NCBI RefSeq assembly: GCF_047920995.1
Contig: NZ_JBLRWZ010000003.1
Span: 1 to 64,000, forward strand
Source: Aliidiomarina sp047920995
Lineage (GTDB): Bacteria; Pseudomonadota; Gammaproteobacteria; Enterobacterales; Alteromonadaceae
DNA length: 64,000 nucleotides
Direction of reading: 5' to 3'
Shown in pieces: positions 16,710 through 25,593 of this stretch (its first letter is position 1; every line of letters starts with the position of its first letter). The position numbers were made by a program, and so were the translations under genes. The notes below the pieces were generated by a model. It worked only from the letters and a program-made list of their open reading frames with translations. It was not told the DNA's origin and did not search any database.

Positions 16710-17693
16710 ATGCGGATTGGCTCCTATCAACTTTCGAATAATGTGTTACTTGCTCCAATGGCGGGTGTTACGGATTTGCCATTTCGTCGCTTGTGCGTGG
16801 AGTTAGGGGCCGGTATGGCCGTTTCGGAGATGCTTTCGAGTAATCCGAGAGTGTGGAATACCGAAAAATCGAAGGCGAGAATGGTGCATCGCGATGAACC
16901 GGGCATTCGCTCAGTGCAAATTGCCGGTTCCGATCCAGAATTAATGGCTTTGGCCGCTCAGCATAATGTTGCTGAAGGTGCTCAAATCATTGATATCAAC
17001 ATGGGTTGCCCAGCGAAAAAGGTAAATAAAAAGCTAGCTGGCTCGGCGCTGTTACAAGATCCTGAGTTAGTAACGCGAATTCTGCACAGTGTAGTTGCGG
17101 CCGTAAATGTGCCGGTTACATTGAAAATAAGAACGGGCTGGGCCCCGAACCATCGTAATGGCGTAACCATTGCGAAAATTGCAGAACAAGCGGGCATTCA
17201 AGCGTTAGCCGTGCATGGGCGAACTCGCGCTTGTATGTATAAAGGCAATGCGGAATACGACACCATTGCTGCAATTAAGAATGCGATAAACATTCCGGTA
17301 ATTGCCAATGGTGATATTACTTCTCCCCAGAAAGCACGGGAAGTACTCGAATACACCGCTGCCGACGCAGTGATGGTAGGGCGCGGCGCTCAAGGAAATC
17401 CTTGGATATTCCGAGAAATCGTGCACTACCTCAAAACCGGGAAGCAGCTTGCGCCGCCTACTGGCACTGAAATAGCCCAAGTAATGAATCGGCATTTGCG
17501 CCAGCTACATGAATTACACGGCGAGCATCGCGGTATGCGAATCGCTCGTAAGCACATTAGCTGGTATATGCAAGGGAATTTGCAGCAAGCTCCAGGCTCA
17601 GAACAGTTCCGCCGCAGTTTTAATGCGTTAGAATCAGCTGAAGCACAACTTGCTGCACTTGAAGAGTATTTTGTTAACTTTAACGAGAGATAA
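16710..17693 (+). CDS. dusB: tRNA-dihydrouridine synthase B
   Basis: 327 residues, TIM barrel flavoenzyme that reduces uridine to dihydrouridine in the tRNA D-loop. FMN-binding LLAPMAGVTDLPFR at the N-terminus; catalytic Cys100 in INMGCPAKKVNKKLAGSALL; VHGRTR and VMVGRGAQGNPWIF typical of Dus proteins. First gene of the dusB-fis operon, 10 bases before fis, as in enterics. Confidence 0.96.
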   Translation: MRIGSYQLSNNVLLAPMAGVTDLPFRRLCVELGAGMAVSEMLSSNPRVWNTEKSKARMVHRDEPGIRSVQIAGSDPELMALAAQHNVAEGAQIIDINMGCPAKKVNKKLAGSALLQDPELVTRILHSVVAAVNVPVTLKIRTGWAPNHRNGVTIAKIAEQAGIQALAVHGRTRACMYKGNAEYDTIAAIKNAINIPVIANGDITSPQKAREVLEYTAADAVMVGRGAQGNPWIFREIVHYLKTGKQLAPPTGTEIAQVMNRHLRQLHELHGEHRGMRIARKHISWYMQGNLQQAPGSEQFRRSFNALESAEAQLAALEEYFVNFNER

Positions 17694-17703
17694 GAGCGCT
17701 ATT

Positions 17704-18000
17704 ATGTTTGACCAAAACGGAAATCGTGATGCAGTAACCACGCCTTTGACTACCATTGGCCAAAATTCTAACCCGAAGCCATTGCGGAATTCGGTAAAGC
17801 AGGCGCTAAATAACTTCCTCAAGCAACTTGACGGCCAAGATCCAGATGATCTTTATGAATTAGTATTAGCAGAAGTTGAAGCACCTTTGCTTGAAGAAGT
17901 AATGACCTATACCCGCGGTAACCAAACTCGCGCAGCTACCATGCTAGGCATTAACCGTGGCACCTTACGGAAAAAATTAAAAAAATACGGCATGAACTAA
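17704..18000 (+). CDS. fis: DNA-binding protein Fis
   Basis: 98 residues from the ATG at 17704, the same as E. coli Fis; the frame is open into dusB but an upstream start would not fit the family. The C-terminal helix-turn-helix is almost identical to the enteric one (GNQTRAATMLGINRGTLRKK). Fis bends DNA, activates rRNA promoters through upstream sites and shapes the nucleoid. The rrn promoters at 87-257 are likely targets, though I did not identify Fis sites there. Confidence 0.98.
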   Translation: MFDQNGNRDAVTTPLTTIGQNSNPKPLRNSVKQALNNFLKQLDGQDPDDLYELVLAEVEAPLLEEVMTYTRGNQTRAATMLGINRGTLRKKLKKYGMN

Positions 18001-18064
18001 GATTGCCAATACACTAATCACTGTTGTGGTTACTGTGAATACACAAGCAATGGCGTGTGTTGCC

Positions 18065-18092
18065 AAAGCCAACTCTTAGAGTTGGCTTTTTT
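18065..18092 (+). terminator. fis terminator
   Basis: An 11-bp stem AAAGCCAACTC/GAGTTGGCTTT (18065-18075 with 18079-18089), 3-base loop, run of six Ts from 18087. Confidence 0.9.
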
Positions 18093-18222
18093 GTTGGTGC
18101 TAGGCGGATAAACGATTACTGCATTACCCGCTATTTATGAGTAAACACAGTATACGCTTTGCCATCTCCTACGCGCTCGGTTAAAGTGCATCTCTAGTAT
18201 TTAATTCACAAATAGGATGGTT

Positions 18223-19044
18223 ATGAAAACTGTAATTGCCTTTTTAATTGGCGCCCTACTCGCTGGCGGGCTGGTATGGCAGTTGCTGCCGAACAATGCC
18301 GGTACGCCAACACAATCCGCAGCCGGAGACATCAACCCTGATCAGTTGGTTGAGCGGGTGCGGCAACAAAATCCGCAATTTACTAATAGCTCTATCCGTT
18401 TTATGCGCGATTTAAGTTCCTTTGGCTTTCCCGGTTTTTATGAAATATCTCTTGCTGGCCAAGGCATGGTGGTTACGGCCGAGGGTGATTATGCCATAGT
18501 GGGTGATTTATTCGCCCTCGCAACGATTACCAACCTATCTGGCGAGTACCGAAACCAACAGATTGCCGATTTAGCAATTCAGGAAATAGGCTCAATTAGC
18601 CCTAACATTTTGGTTAGCTTTCCAGCTAACGAGAACGTTCCCGAGCTCGGCACAATCTGGGTGTTTACCGATCCAACTTGCCCTTATTGCCAACGCTTAC
18701 ACGAGCAACAAAAACAGTTGGCAGCTGCGGGCGTAACTATAGAATATATCCCTTATCCGCGCAGTGGCCTTGGAGGCGGTAGGGATTATCAACAATTATT
18801 ACAAATTACATGCGCCGACAACTCTGCCCAAGCGATGCATGATTTCAAAACTGGCGCTAGCACAGAACACTACGCCCTAGTTGGTGATACCAGCGCATGC
18901 ACCAGCGCCGTAGCTGAAGGCTACGCAATGGGCCAACGTATCGGAATTTCTGGCACCCCATTTATTATTAAATCTACCGGTGGTGTTATTGCCGGGTTTA
19001 ATAGTGCAGAAGCAATTATTCAACAGATGCGTAGCGCAAATTAA
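18223..19044 (+). CDS. DsbC/DsbG-like thioredoxin-fold protein
   Basis: 273 residues from the ATG at 18223 (AGGA at 18214-18217 sets this start over the ATG at 18217). An N-terminal membrane helix or uncleaved signal (MKTVIAFLIGALLAGGLVW) leads to an N-terminal domain of DsbC type (about 40-120), then a thioredoxin fold with active site Cys153-Pro-Tyr-Cys156 (TDPTCPYCQ) and cis-proline loop GISGTPFII. It probably isomerises or reduces periplasmic disulfides, kept reduced by DsbD. CPYC rather than DsbC's CGYC argues for a DsbG-like or specialised role. Confidence 0.85.
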   Translation: MKTVIAFLIGALLAGGLVWQLLPNNAGTPTQSAAGDINPDQLVERVRQQNPQFTNSSIRFMRDLSSFGFPGFYEISLAGQGMVVTAEGDYAIVGDLFALATITNLSGEYRNQQIADLAIQEIGSISPNILVSFPANENVPELGTIWVFTDPTCPYCQRLHEQQKQLAAAGVTIEYIPYPRSGLGGGRDYQQLLQITCADNSAQAMHDFKTGASTEHYALVGDTSACTSAVAEGYAMGQRIGISGTPFIIKSTGGVIAGFNSAEAIIQQMRSAN

Positions 19045-19068
19045 TAGCCACTAGCAGCAAAAAACCCC

Positions 19069-19098
19069 GCGGCCAGAGATTCGCATCTGGCCGCTTTT
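19069..19098 (+). terminator. Terminator of the DsbC/DsbG-like gene
   Basis: A 9-bp GC-rich stem (19069-19077 with 19086-19094), 8-base loop, TTTT tail. The purH promoter overlaps its right half. Confidence 0.75.
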
Positions 19099-19124
19099 CC
19101 CGTATAATACGCAACCGCGCCTTG
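19080..19124 (+). promoter_or_regulatory. purH promoter with possible PurR half-site
   Basis: -10 TATAAT (19103-19108) with a weak -35 TTCGCA (19080-19085) at 17 bases. Directly downstream ACGCAACCG (19109-19117) matches the left half of the E. coli PurR consensus ACGCAAACGTTTNCGT; the right half does not match. Confidence 0.45.
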
Positions 19125-19203
19125 ATTATCTTTTCCGCACCTGTAAAAACCTGTGCCGCAAAGGTAATTTCCCTCTCAAGCTAGTAAAAAACGAGAACTG
19201 ACC

Positions 19204-20775
19204 ATGAGCCAGATCCGCCCTATTCATCGTGCGTTGTTAAGTGTTTCCGATAAAACCGGTATTGTTGATTTCGCCAGTGCGTTGCACCAGCGCGGTGTTG
19301 AAATTCTCTCCACCGGCGGCACTGCCAAGCTTCTTGAAGAAGCGGGTATTCCAGTAATTGAAGTAGCCAATTACACCGGCCAGAAAGAAATCATGGATGG
19401 CCGCGTAAAAACCTTACACCCTAAAATTCATGGCGGAATTCTTGCTCGCCGGGATCAAGATCAGGCTGTGATGGCCGAACAAGATATTGGCGGCATCGAT
19501 TTAGTGGCTGTTAACTTATACCCATTCGCAGAAACGGTGAAAAAGCCAGGCTGTAGCTTTACCGATGCTGTAGAGAACATCGATATCGGCGGCCCAACCA
19601 TGGTAAGAGCCGCGGCGAAAAACCATAATGATGTAACCATTATCGTAAACGCCCATGATTATGATCGTGTACTAGGTGAATTAGCCGAGTTTGATGGTGT
19701 TACTAATACTACTCGTTTCGATTTAGCGGTAGCCGCGTTCGAGCATACAGCTGCTTACGATGGCATGATTGCCAACTATTTTGGCCAACGCCTACATAGC
19801 CATGACCAGCCCGAGCGCTTCCCGCGCACTTTAAATTTTCAACTCGAGAAAAAGCAAAACTTACGCTATGGCGAAAATAGCCATCAAAGTGCTGCGTTTT
19901 ATGTAGATCCAAGCCATCATGAAGCCAGTGTTGCATCATCTACGCAACTGCAAGGCAAAGAGCTTTCATTTAACAACATTGCTGATACCGATGCTGCTCT
20001 TGAATGCGTGAAATCATTTACCTCACCTGCTTGTGTGATCGTGAAGCACGCAAACCCATGTGGCGTTGCTGTTGGCAGCTCCATTTTGGAAGCTTATGAA
20101 CGCGCTTATAAAACCGATCCTACTTCTGCTTTTGGTGGCATTATTGCCTTTAACGAACCACTGGATGAAGCCACAGCACATGCCATTATTACGCGCCAAT
20201 TTGTAGAGGTAATTATTGCGCCAGGCGCCAGTAAGAAAGCACAAACCATTGTAGCTGCGAAAAAGAACGTGCGTTTATTGGTAACGGAAGCCTTTGCTGA
20301 GCGTACCGCACAACTTGATTTTAAGCGGGTGCAAGGCGGCTTATTAGTGCAAGATATTGACCACGCGGTAGTGCCTGAAAGTGAATTGCAAATAGTAACC
20401 GATAACAAGCCTGATAGCGCTCAATTAAATGATTTGCTGTTTGCTTGGAAGGTAGTGCGTTATGTGAAATCAAACGCCATTGTGTATGCCAAAGATGGCA
20501 TGACCATTGGTGTGGGCGCAGGCCAAATGAGCCGCGTATACAGTGGCAAAGTGGCCGCATTAAAGGCCCATGATGAAGGATTAGAAGTGGCAGGGTCGGT
20601 AATGGCATCTGATGCATTTTTCCCATTCCGTGATGCCATCGATGCCGCAGCCGAGGCTGGTATTAAAGCCATTATTCAGCCGGGTGGTTCCATTCGCGAT
20701 GAGGAAATTATTGCCGCTGCGAACGAACATGGTATTGCCATGGTGTTCACTGGCATGCGCCATTTCCGCCATTAA
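19204..20775 (+). CDS. purH: Bifunctional AICAR formyltransferase / IMP cyclohydrolase
   Basis: 523 residues. It carries out the last two steps of IMP synthesis. The N-terminal MGS-like cyclohydrolase domain (about 5-150) contains STGGTAKLLEEAGI and DGRVKTLHPKIHGG. The C-terminal AICAR transformylase domain has the Lys-His pair in VIVKHANPCGVA (about 277-288). It is separated from purD by a lipoprotein gene rather than the usual purHD neighbours. Confidence 0.98.
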   Translation: MSQIRPIHRALLSVSDKTGIVDFASALHQRGVEILSTGGTAKLLEEAGIPVIEVANYTGQKEIMDGRVKTLHPKIHGGILARRDQDQAVMAEQDIGGIDLVAVNLYPFAETVKKPGCSFTDAVENIDIGGPTMVRAAAKNHNDVTIIVNAHDYDRVLGELAEFDGVTNTTRFDLAVAAFEHTAAYDGMIANYFGQRLHSHDQPERFPRTLNFQLEKKQNLRYGENSHQSAAFYVDPSHHEASVASSTQLQGKELSFNNIADTDAALECVKSFTSPACVIVKHANPCGVAVGSSILEAYERAYKTDPTSAFGGIIAFNEPLDEATAHAIITRQFVEVIIAPGASKKAQTIVAAKKNVRLLVTEAFAERTAQLDFKRVQGGLLVQDIDHAVVPESELQIVTDNKPDSAQLNDLLFAWKVVRYVKSNAIVYAKDGMTIGVGAGQMSRVYSGKVAALKAHDEGLEVAGSVMASDAFFPFRDAIDAAAEAGIKAIIQPGGSIRDEEIIAAANEHGIAMVFTGMRHFRH

Positions 20776-20820
20776 AGAGAACAAGATTGGCACTATGAAT
20801 GCGTAATTAAATATCAATGT

Positions 20821-20843
20821 GAGGGGCATAAACATTGCCCCTC
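20821..20843 (+). terminator. Weak hairpin after purH
   Basis: Stem GAGGGGCA/TGCCCCTC (8 bp) with a 7-base loop, not followed by a T-run. It may be a weak or Rho-aided terminator or an RNA 3'-end stabiliser. Confidence 0.4.
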
Positions 20844-20890
20844 TGCATTTGGGCTACTAGGATAAGCAAACACTTATAGAGGTTCTTCTT

Positions 20891-21757
20891 ATGAAACGTT
20901 CCATTTTTTGCAGCAGTACCCTATTACTTAGTTTCGCATTGGTTGCCTGCCAACCGGCTGTACAACAAGAGGCAACAGTAGCCGAAGCCGAAGTAGCAGC
21001 CGAGCACAGCTTAACTAGCATCTTAGATAACCCTTCGCGAACCCCCGCGAACAAGCAACGTGATCAATTTCGTAATCCAGTAGAAACGCTTACGTTCTTT
21101 GGTGTAGAGCCGAACATGACCGTAGTAGAAATTTGGCCAGGCGGTGGCTGGTATAGTGAGATCTTGGCGCCGTACCTACATGCTGAAGGTCAGTTTTATG
21201 CGGCACATTTTCCTGCATCGGAAACTCGTGAAGGATACGTAAACTCGCGCAACCGCTATAAGGATCGCATCGCTTCCGATGCCCTTTTTGCGAATGTAAT
21301 TCTTACCGAGTTTGCACCTACAGAACAAAGCGCCATTGCACCAGCTGGAACAGCAGATGTAGTACTCACTTTCCGCAATGTACATAACTGGTATATGGGC
21401 GATAGCGACGAGGGATTAGCAGGCGCATTTGCTACCTTCTATACAGCCCTGAAGCCGGGTGGTGTGCTTGGTGTAGTGGATCATCGCTTACCTGAAGAGC
21501 GCGCCGATGAAGATATGCAAACATCCGGCTATATCAAACAAAGCCTGGTAGTGCACTACGCTGAACAGGCAGGCTTCGTGTTAGCGGATAGCAGCGAAGT
21601 GAACGCTAACCCACTAGATACAGCTGATCATCCTCGTGGTGTATGGACATTACCGCCGAGCTTGCGCTTAGGTGATGAAAATCGCGAGTACTATGAGAGT
21701 ATTGGTGAAAGTGATCGCTTCACTTTAAAGTTTATTAAACCCGCAACGAGTGAATGA
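20891..21757 (+). CDS. Methyltransferase-like lipoprotein
   Basis: 288 residues. A lipoprotein signal peptide with lipobox ALVAC (cysteine at about residue 20) and a Rossmann-like SAM-methyltransferase fold (TVVEIWPGGGWYSEILAPY, about 77-95; TADVVLTFRNVHNWYM, about 156-171). This resembles the predicted methyltransferases of COG4798. A SAM-dependent enzyme anchored outside the cytoplasm is hard to explain, because SAM is not known to be available there, so the fold may bind something else. Its stop overlaps the earliest purD ATG (ATGA). Confidence 0.75.
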   Translation: MKRSIFCSSTLLLSFALVACQPAVQQEATVAEAEVAAEHSLTSILDNPSRTPANKQRDQFRNPVETLTFFGVEPNMTVVEIWPGGGWYSEILAPYLHAEGQFYAAHFPASETREGYVNSRNRYKDRIASDALFANVILTEFAPTEQSAIAPAGTADVVLTFRNVHNWYMGDSDEGLAGAFATFYTALKPGGVLGVVDHRLPEERADEDMQTSGYIKQSLVVHYAEQAGFVLADSSEVNANPLDTADHPRGVWTLPPSLRLGDENREYYESIGESDRFTLKFIKPATSE

Positions 21758-21765
21758 GTGAAACC

Positions 21766-23052
21766 ATGAAAGTTTTGATTATTGGTGGTGGCGGCCGCGA
21801 GCATGCCTTGGCATGGAAGGCGGCCCAATCTACCCGTGTAGAGCATGTATTTGTAGCCCCTGGCAACGCAGGAACTGCGGCCGAAAAAATGGTAACCAAT
21901 ATTGCCATTGATGTTGAGGATATCGATGCCTTGCTTGCGTTCGCGCAACAAGAAAAAATTGACCTCACTATTGTAGGGCCGGAGGCGCCACTAGTGAAAG
22001 GTGTTGTAAATACCTTTCAAGCTCATGGTTTAGCGATTTTTGGCCCAACCAAGGGTGCTGCACAATTGGAAGGCTCGAAAGCATTCTGCAAAGATTTTTT
22101 GGCGCGCCACAATATTCCTACGGCAGCCTATGCGAACTTTACGGAAATCGAACCGGCAAAAGCCTATGTTCGCGCCAATTCGCTACCCATTGTAATTAAA
22201 GCCGATGGTTTAGCTGCCGGCAAAGGCGTAATTATCGCTGAAAGCCTCGAGCAAGCAGATGCCGCGATTGAAGATATGCTCGCCGGTAATAAGTTTGGTG
22301 AGGCTGGCAGCCGCGTGGTGGTGGAGGAATTCTTAGTTGGTGAAGAAGCGAGCTTTATTGCCATGGTAGATGGCGATACGATTTTGCCATTTGCATCCAG
22401 CCAAGATCATAAAGCCCGTGATAATAATGATAAAGGCCCGAATACCGGTGGCATGGGCGCGTACTCACCAGCTCCTGTAGTTACTCAAGCGGTAAATGAT
22501 TGGGTAATGGCCAATGTTATGCAACCAACCGTAGATGGCATGCGTGCCGAAGGCAACACCTACGTAGGCTTTTTATATGCGGGCCTAATGATCGCTCCAA
22601 ACGGCAGCGCCAAGGTATTAGAATACAATTGCCGCTTTGGCGACCCTGAAACTCAACCCATTATGTTGCGGTTGCATTCTGATCTAGTGGAACTGTGCTT
22701 AGATGCGCTTGCGGGCCGTTTAGGCGCTACGCCAATAGAATTTGATACCAGAGCCGCAGTTGGTGTAGTTATGGCAGCAGGTGGCTATCCTGATAGCTAT
22801 AACAAGGGTGATGAGATCACCGGCATACTGCCAGCTACGGAAGATAGTAAAACCTTCCATGCAGGCACACAGTTAGCAGATGGTAAGGTGGTTACTGCCG
22901 GTGGTAGAGTGCTGTGCTGTACCGCATTAGGTAACAACGTTACCGAAGCGCAACAACGCGCTTACGAGCTTGTACATGCCATTCATTGGAACAATGCATA
23001 TTTCCGCACCGATATCGCCCATCGCGCCATTACGCGCGAGCAGAACAAATAA
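21766..23052 (+). CDS. purD: Phosphoribosylamine--glycine ligase
   Basis: 428 residues from the ATG at 21766 (MKVLIIGGGGREHAL), the family's usual start. An in-frame ATG at 21754 overlaps the previous stop and would add MSET; translational coupling could use it. ATP-grasp enzyme of the second step of purine synthesis. Motifs: IVGPEAPLVKG, KADGLAAGKGV (about 144-154), CRFGDPETQ (about 284-292). Confidence 0.97.
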   Translation: MKVLIIGGGGREHALAWKAAQSTRVEHVFVAPGNAGTAAEKMVTNIAIDVEDIDALLAFAQQEKIDLTIVGPEAPLVKGVVNTFQAHGLAIFGPTKGAAQLEGSKAFCKDFLARHNIPTAAYANFTEIEPAKAYVRANSLPIVIKADGLAAGKGVIIAESLEQADAAIEDMLAGNKFGEAGSRVVVEEFLVGEEASFIAMVDGDTILPFASSQDHKARDNNDKGPNTGGMGAYSPAPVVTQAVNDWVMANVMQPTVDGMRAEGNTYVGFLYAGLMIAPNGSAKVLEYNCRFGDPETQPIMLRLHSDLVELCLDALAGRLGATPIEFDTRAAVGVVMAAGGYPDSYNKGDEITGILPATEDSKTFHAGTQLADGKVVTAGGRVLCCTALGNNVTEAQQRAYELVHAIHWNNAYFRTDIAHRAITREQNK

Positions 23053-23084
23053 TCGCTCGCGGTTAGCAAAACAAGCGTAGTAAC

Positions 23085-23112
23085 AACAATGGCTCCCAAG
23101 GGAGCCATTGTT
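23085..23112. terminator. Hairpin shared by purD and maoP ends
   Basis: A 13-bp inverted repeat (23085-23097 with 23100-23112) with only two bases between the arms. It covers the first base of the maoP stop codon. No long T-run follows on either side. Confidence 0.65.
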
Positions 23113-23480
23113 TAATCTTCTACCACCAAATCATCTTCAGTGGTGCTGCTACTACCAAATTCACCATCATCTACCACTTTGGAACGGCCGTACATACTGC
23201 CTACCTTGGGTCGATTAATGCGTGCTTGATATTTAGCCCACGCTTTCTCTACAGCGGTTTCAGCTTCTTTTTCGCCACGCGCAACCGCCAATAGTGCTTT
23301 ATCTTCTGCGGTTTTTGGTGAGAAATCACCAACCAACATCGCATTAATTAAGCAGCCATAATGCAACAATGCATCGCTCTCGCGTATTGAGAAATCCCCA
23401 GAGCGTGCAAAACCATAAGGGTAATTCCGAAAATCGTTAAACGGTTTCCGAAGCAAAGTTTCACGGGTTGTAGTCGCCAT
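23112..23480 (-). CDS. maoP: MaoP (DUF413, YifE-like) macrodomain Ori protein
   Basis: 122 residues. The core FNDFRNYPYGFARSGDFSI and LLAVARGEKEAETAVEKAW matches the DUF413 family, whose E. coli member MaoP (YifE, 112 aa) organises the Ori macrodomain together with the 17-bp site maoS. The C-terminal acidic, serine-rich tail (GEFGSSSTTEDD) is slightly longer than in E. coli. It lies alone, with about 230 bases of gene-free DNA upstream up to the tRNA gene. Confidence 0.85.
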   Translation of the reverse strand: MATTTRETLLRKPFNDFRNYPYGFARSGDFSIRESDALLHYGCLINAMLVGDFSPKTAEDKALLAVARGEKEAETAVEKAWAKYQARINRPKVGSMYGRSKVVDDGEFGSSSTTEDDLVVED

Positions 23481-23678
23481 ATCATTTCCACCATTCAGAC
23501 AACTTTGTTACAGAAGGCAGCGTGCTGCCGCATTTAGTTGACGATATAGAGGTGAAAAATAGCTTTGTCAATCTTTTTCGAACGATTTCAGTAATTATCC
23601 TTGCTTTAGGCGCTAGATTAATTACTGGCATAGCCACTGGCCATAACCTCTAGCCATAACCACCAACGTAGAAAAGCA

Positions 23679-23703
23679 AAAAGCAGCCATAAAGGCTGCT
23701 TTT
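23679..23703 (-). terminator. tRNA-Gly terminator
   Basis: Minus strand stem AAAAGCAGCC/GGCTGCTTTT (10 bp) with a 5-base loop, 8 bases after the tRNA 3' end, followed by a short T-run. Confidence 0.75.
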
Positions 23704-23710
23704 CTATATT

Positions 23711-23785
23711 TGGAGCGGGAAACGAGATTCGAACTCGCGACCCCAACCTTGGCAAGGTTGTGCTCTACCACTGAGCTATTCCCGC
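23711..23785 (-). tRNA. tRNA-Gly (GCC)
   Basis: 75 bases with encoded CCA. Minus strand: acceptor GCGGGAA / TTCCCGC, D-arm GCTCAGTGGTAGAGC, anticodon stem-loop CAACC-TTGCCAA-GGTTG with anticodon GCC, T-arm GCGAG-TTCGAAT-CTCGT, discriminator T, CCA. It lies downstream of orn on the same strand, matching the E. coli orn/glyVXY neighbourhood. Confidence 0.98.
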
Positions 23786-23878
23786 TTTTTGTTACTTTAG
23801 TACTACAAGAAGCACTTGCTGTATCGCTACTGCGGAGCGCATTTTACTGAATCTAGGGGGTAATGCAACCCCCTTTAT

Positions 23879-24436
23879 TTAAGATTTTGCCTGTTCGATG
23901 AAAAAATGTTCACGGTAATAACGCAATTCTTCAATTGATTCGATAATATCAGCTAAAGCTTCATGCTTATTATGCTTTTGGAAGCCCGCCAAAATATTTG
24001 GCTGCCAGCGTTTTGCAAGCTCTTTAACCGTGCTTACATCAAGATTTCGATAATGGAAAAAGGCCTCTAAATTCGGCATATAACGGGCGAGAAAACGACG
24101 ATCTTGGCAAATACTGTTACCGCACATAGGCGATGCACCTGCAGCAACATGTTGCGCCAAAAACTCTATCGTAGCCGCTTCTGCTTCGGCTTCACGATGC
24201 GAGCTTTCTTTAACACGTTTGGTGAGCCCGGATTCACCATGGGTTTTGGTATTCCACGCATCCATGCCTTGCATGCGTTCATCGCTTTGATGAACAGCAA
24301 TTACCGGGCCTTCAGCAAGAATATTTAACTCGTCATCGGTAACAATGGTAGCAATCTCAATAATGACATCTTCTTCAGGGCTTAAGCCTGTCATTTCTAA
24401 ATCAATCCAAATTAAACGCCCAGCATTCTCACTCAT
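23879..24436 (-). CDS. orn: Oligoribonuclease
   Basis: 185 residues, near E. coli Orn (181). A DEDDh 3'-5' exonuclease that clears the shortest RNA fragments, including pGpG from cyclic di-GMP turnover. DEDD residues are visible: Asp and Glu in IWIDLEMTG, Asp in CQDRRFLARYMP, His and Asp in HEALADIIES. It is divergent from rsgA across about 92 bases, a conserved pairing. Confidence 0.97.
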   Translation of the reverse strand: MSENAGRLIWIDLEMTGLSPEEDVIIEIATIVTDDELNILAEGPVIAVHQSDERMQGMDAWNTKTHGESGLTKRVKESSHREAEAEAATIEFLAQHVAAGASPMCGNSICQDRRFLARYMPNLEAFFHYRNLDVSTVKELAKRWQPNILAGFQKHNKHEALADIIESIEELRYYREHFFIEQAKS

Positions 24437-24528
24437 TGTTTATCTCCTTGTTCCATTGCCATAATGCTACCACGCAGGCAACGGAAATGGTTAACTTCCT
24501 ATAACTGTATTGGCTAGTATTTGCTATC

Positions 24529-25584
24529 ATGCAGCTATCAACGCAAACAACAGCGGAACTTAGATTGGCAAAACGAGCGAAATTAACCAAAGGGCAACTG
24601 CGCCGAGTAAAAGTAAACCAAGAAAAGCGCTTAGCAAAACGGCAGATTCAACAAGATACTGAGTGGTTAGATGATCAACTTGGCAACTTGGAAACTGGCC
24701 GCGTAGTTAGCCGATTTGGTCAGCACGCTGATATTATTGATGCCGAAGGTGACATTTTCCGCTGTAACATTCGCCGTACTGTAGCTGGCTTAGTTACTGG
24801 TGATTTTGTGGCGTGGCGGCGGGCTCCTGTAAATGAAAAAGGTTTGGGTGGTATCGTTGAAGCAGTAGAAGAACGAGCTTCCGTGTTATGCCGGCCGGAT
24901 CAATATGATGGCATTAAACCTATTGCTGCCAACGTAGAGCAAATATTTATTGTATCAAGCCCACAACCCGCGTTTTCCGACCAGATTATCGATCGCTATT
25001 TGGTGGCCTGCGAAGATGCAGGCATCGAGCCAATTATCGTTATGAATAAAACCGATCTCATTGCTGCTGATGAAGCTGCATTTATTGCCCAGCGTTTATC
25101 AGTTTATGAAGCTATGGGCTATCCAGTGTTTCACGCTAGCGCTACCACGAATGAAGGTATTGAAGCGCTGCGCAACGCCTTTCAAGGAAAAGTATCGGTA
25201 TTGGTAGGCCAATCTGGCGTGGGCAAATCGTCGCTAGTGCAAGCTGCACTCCCCGAAGTAAGCTTGGCGATTGGCGCTCTCTCGAATAACTCAGGGCTTG
25301 GCCAACACACCACTACCGTGGCGCGCTGGTATCCACTGCTGAATGGCGGAGCACTCATCGATTCCCCAGGTATTCGTGAGTTTGGTTTGTGGCATATCGA
25401 TGCCGATCGCGTTACCTATTGTTTCAAAGATTTCCGCCCTTTTCTCGGCGGCTGTAAATTTCGCGATTGCAAGCACCTAACCGACCCTGGCTGTGCGTTA
25501 CAAGCCGCCGTAGCGGAAGGGAAACTAGACGCGGGCCGCCTCGACAATTATCATCGCATTATTCAATCGCTAGACCAGAATTAA
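24529..25584 (+). CDS. rsgA: Ribosome small-subunit GTPase RsgA
   Basis: 351 residues. Circularly permuted GTPase that acts in late 30S maturation. Basic N-terminal extension (15-40), OB fold (about 55-115), permuted GTPase motifs: G4 IVMNKTDL, then G1 GQSGVGKSS (about 227-235), G3 DSPGI, and a C-terminal zinc knuckle CKFRDCKHLTDPGC. No convincing ribosome site is seen before the ATG at 24529. First gene of rsgA-psd. Confidence 0.96.
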   Translation: MQLSTQTTAELRLAKRAKLTKGQLRRVKVNQEKRLAKRQIQQDTEWLDDQLGNLETGRVVSRFGQHADIIDAEGDIFRCNIRRTVAGLVTGDFVAWRRAPVNEKGLGGIVEAVEERASVLCRPDQYDGIKPIAANVEQIFIVSSPQPAFSDQIIDRYLVACEDAGIEPIIVMNKTDLIAADEAAFIAQRLSVYEAMGYPVFHASATTNEGIEALRNAFQGKVSVLVGQSGVGKSSLVQAALPEVSLAIGALSNNSGLGQHTTTVARWYPLLNGGALIDSPGIREFGLWHIDADRVTYCFKDFRPFLGGCKFRDCKHLTDPGCALQAAVAEGKLDAGRLDNYHRIIQSLDQN

Positions 25585-25593
25585 GGAGCCACT

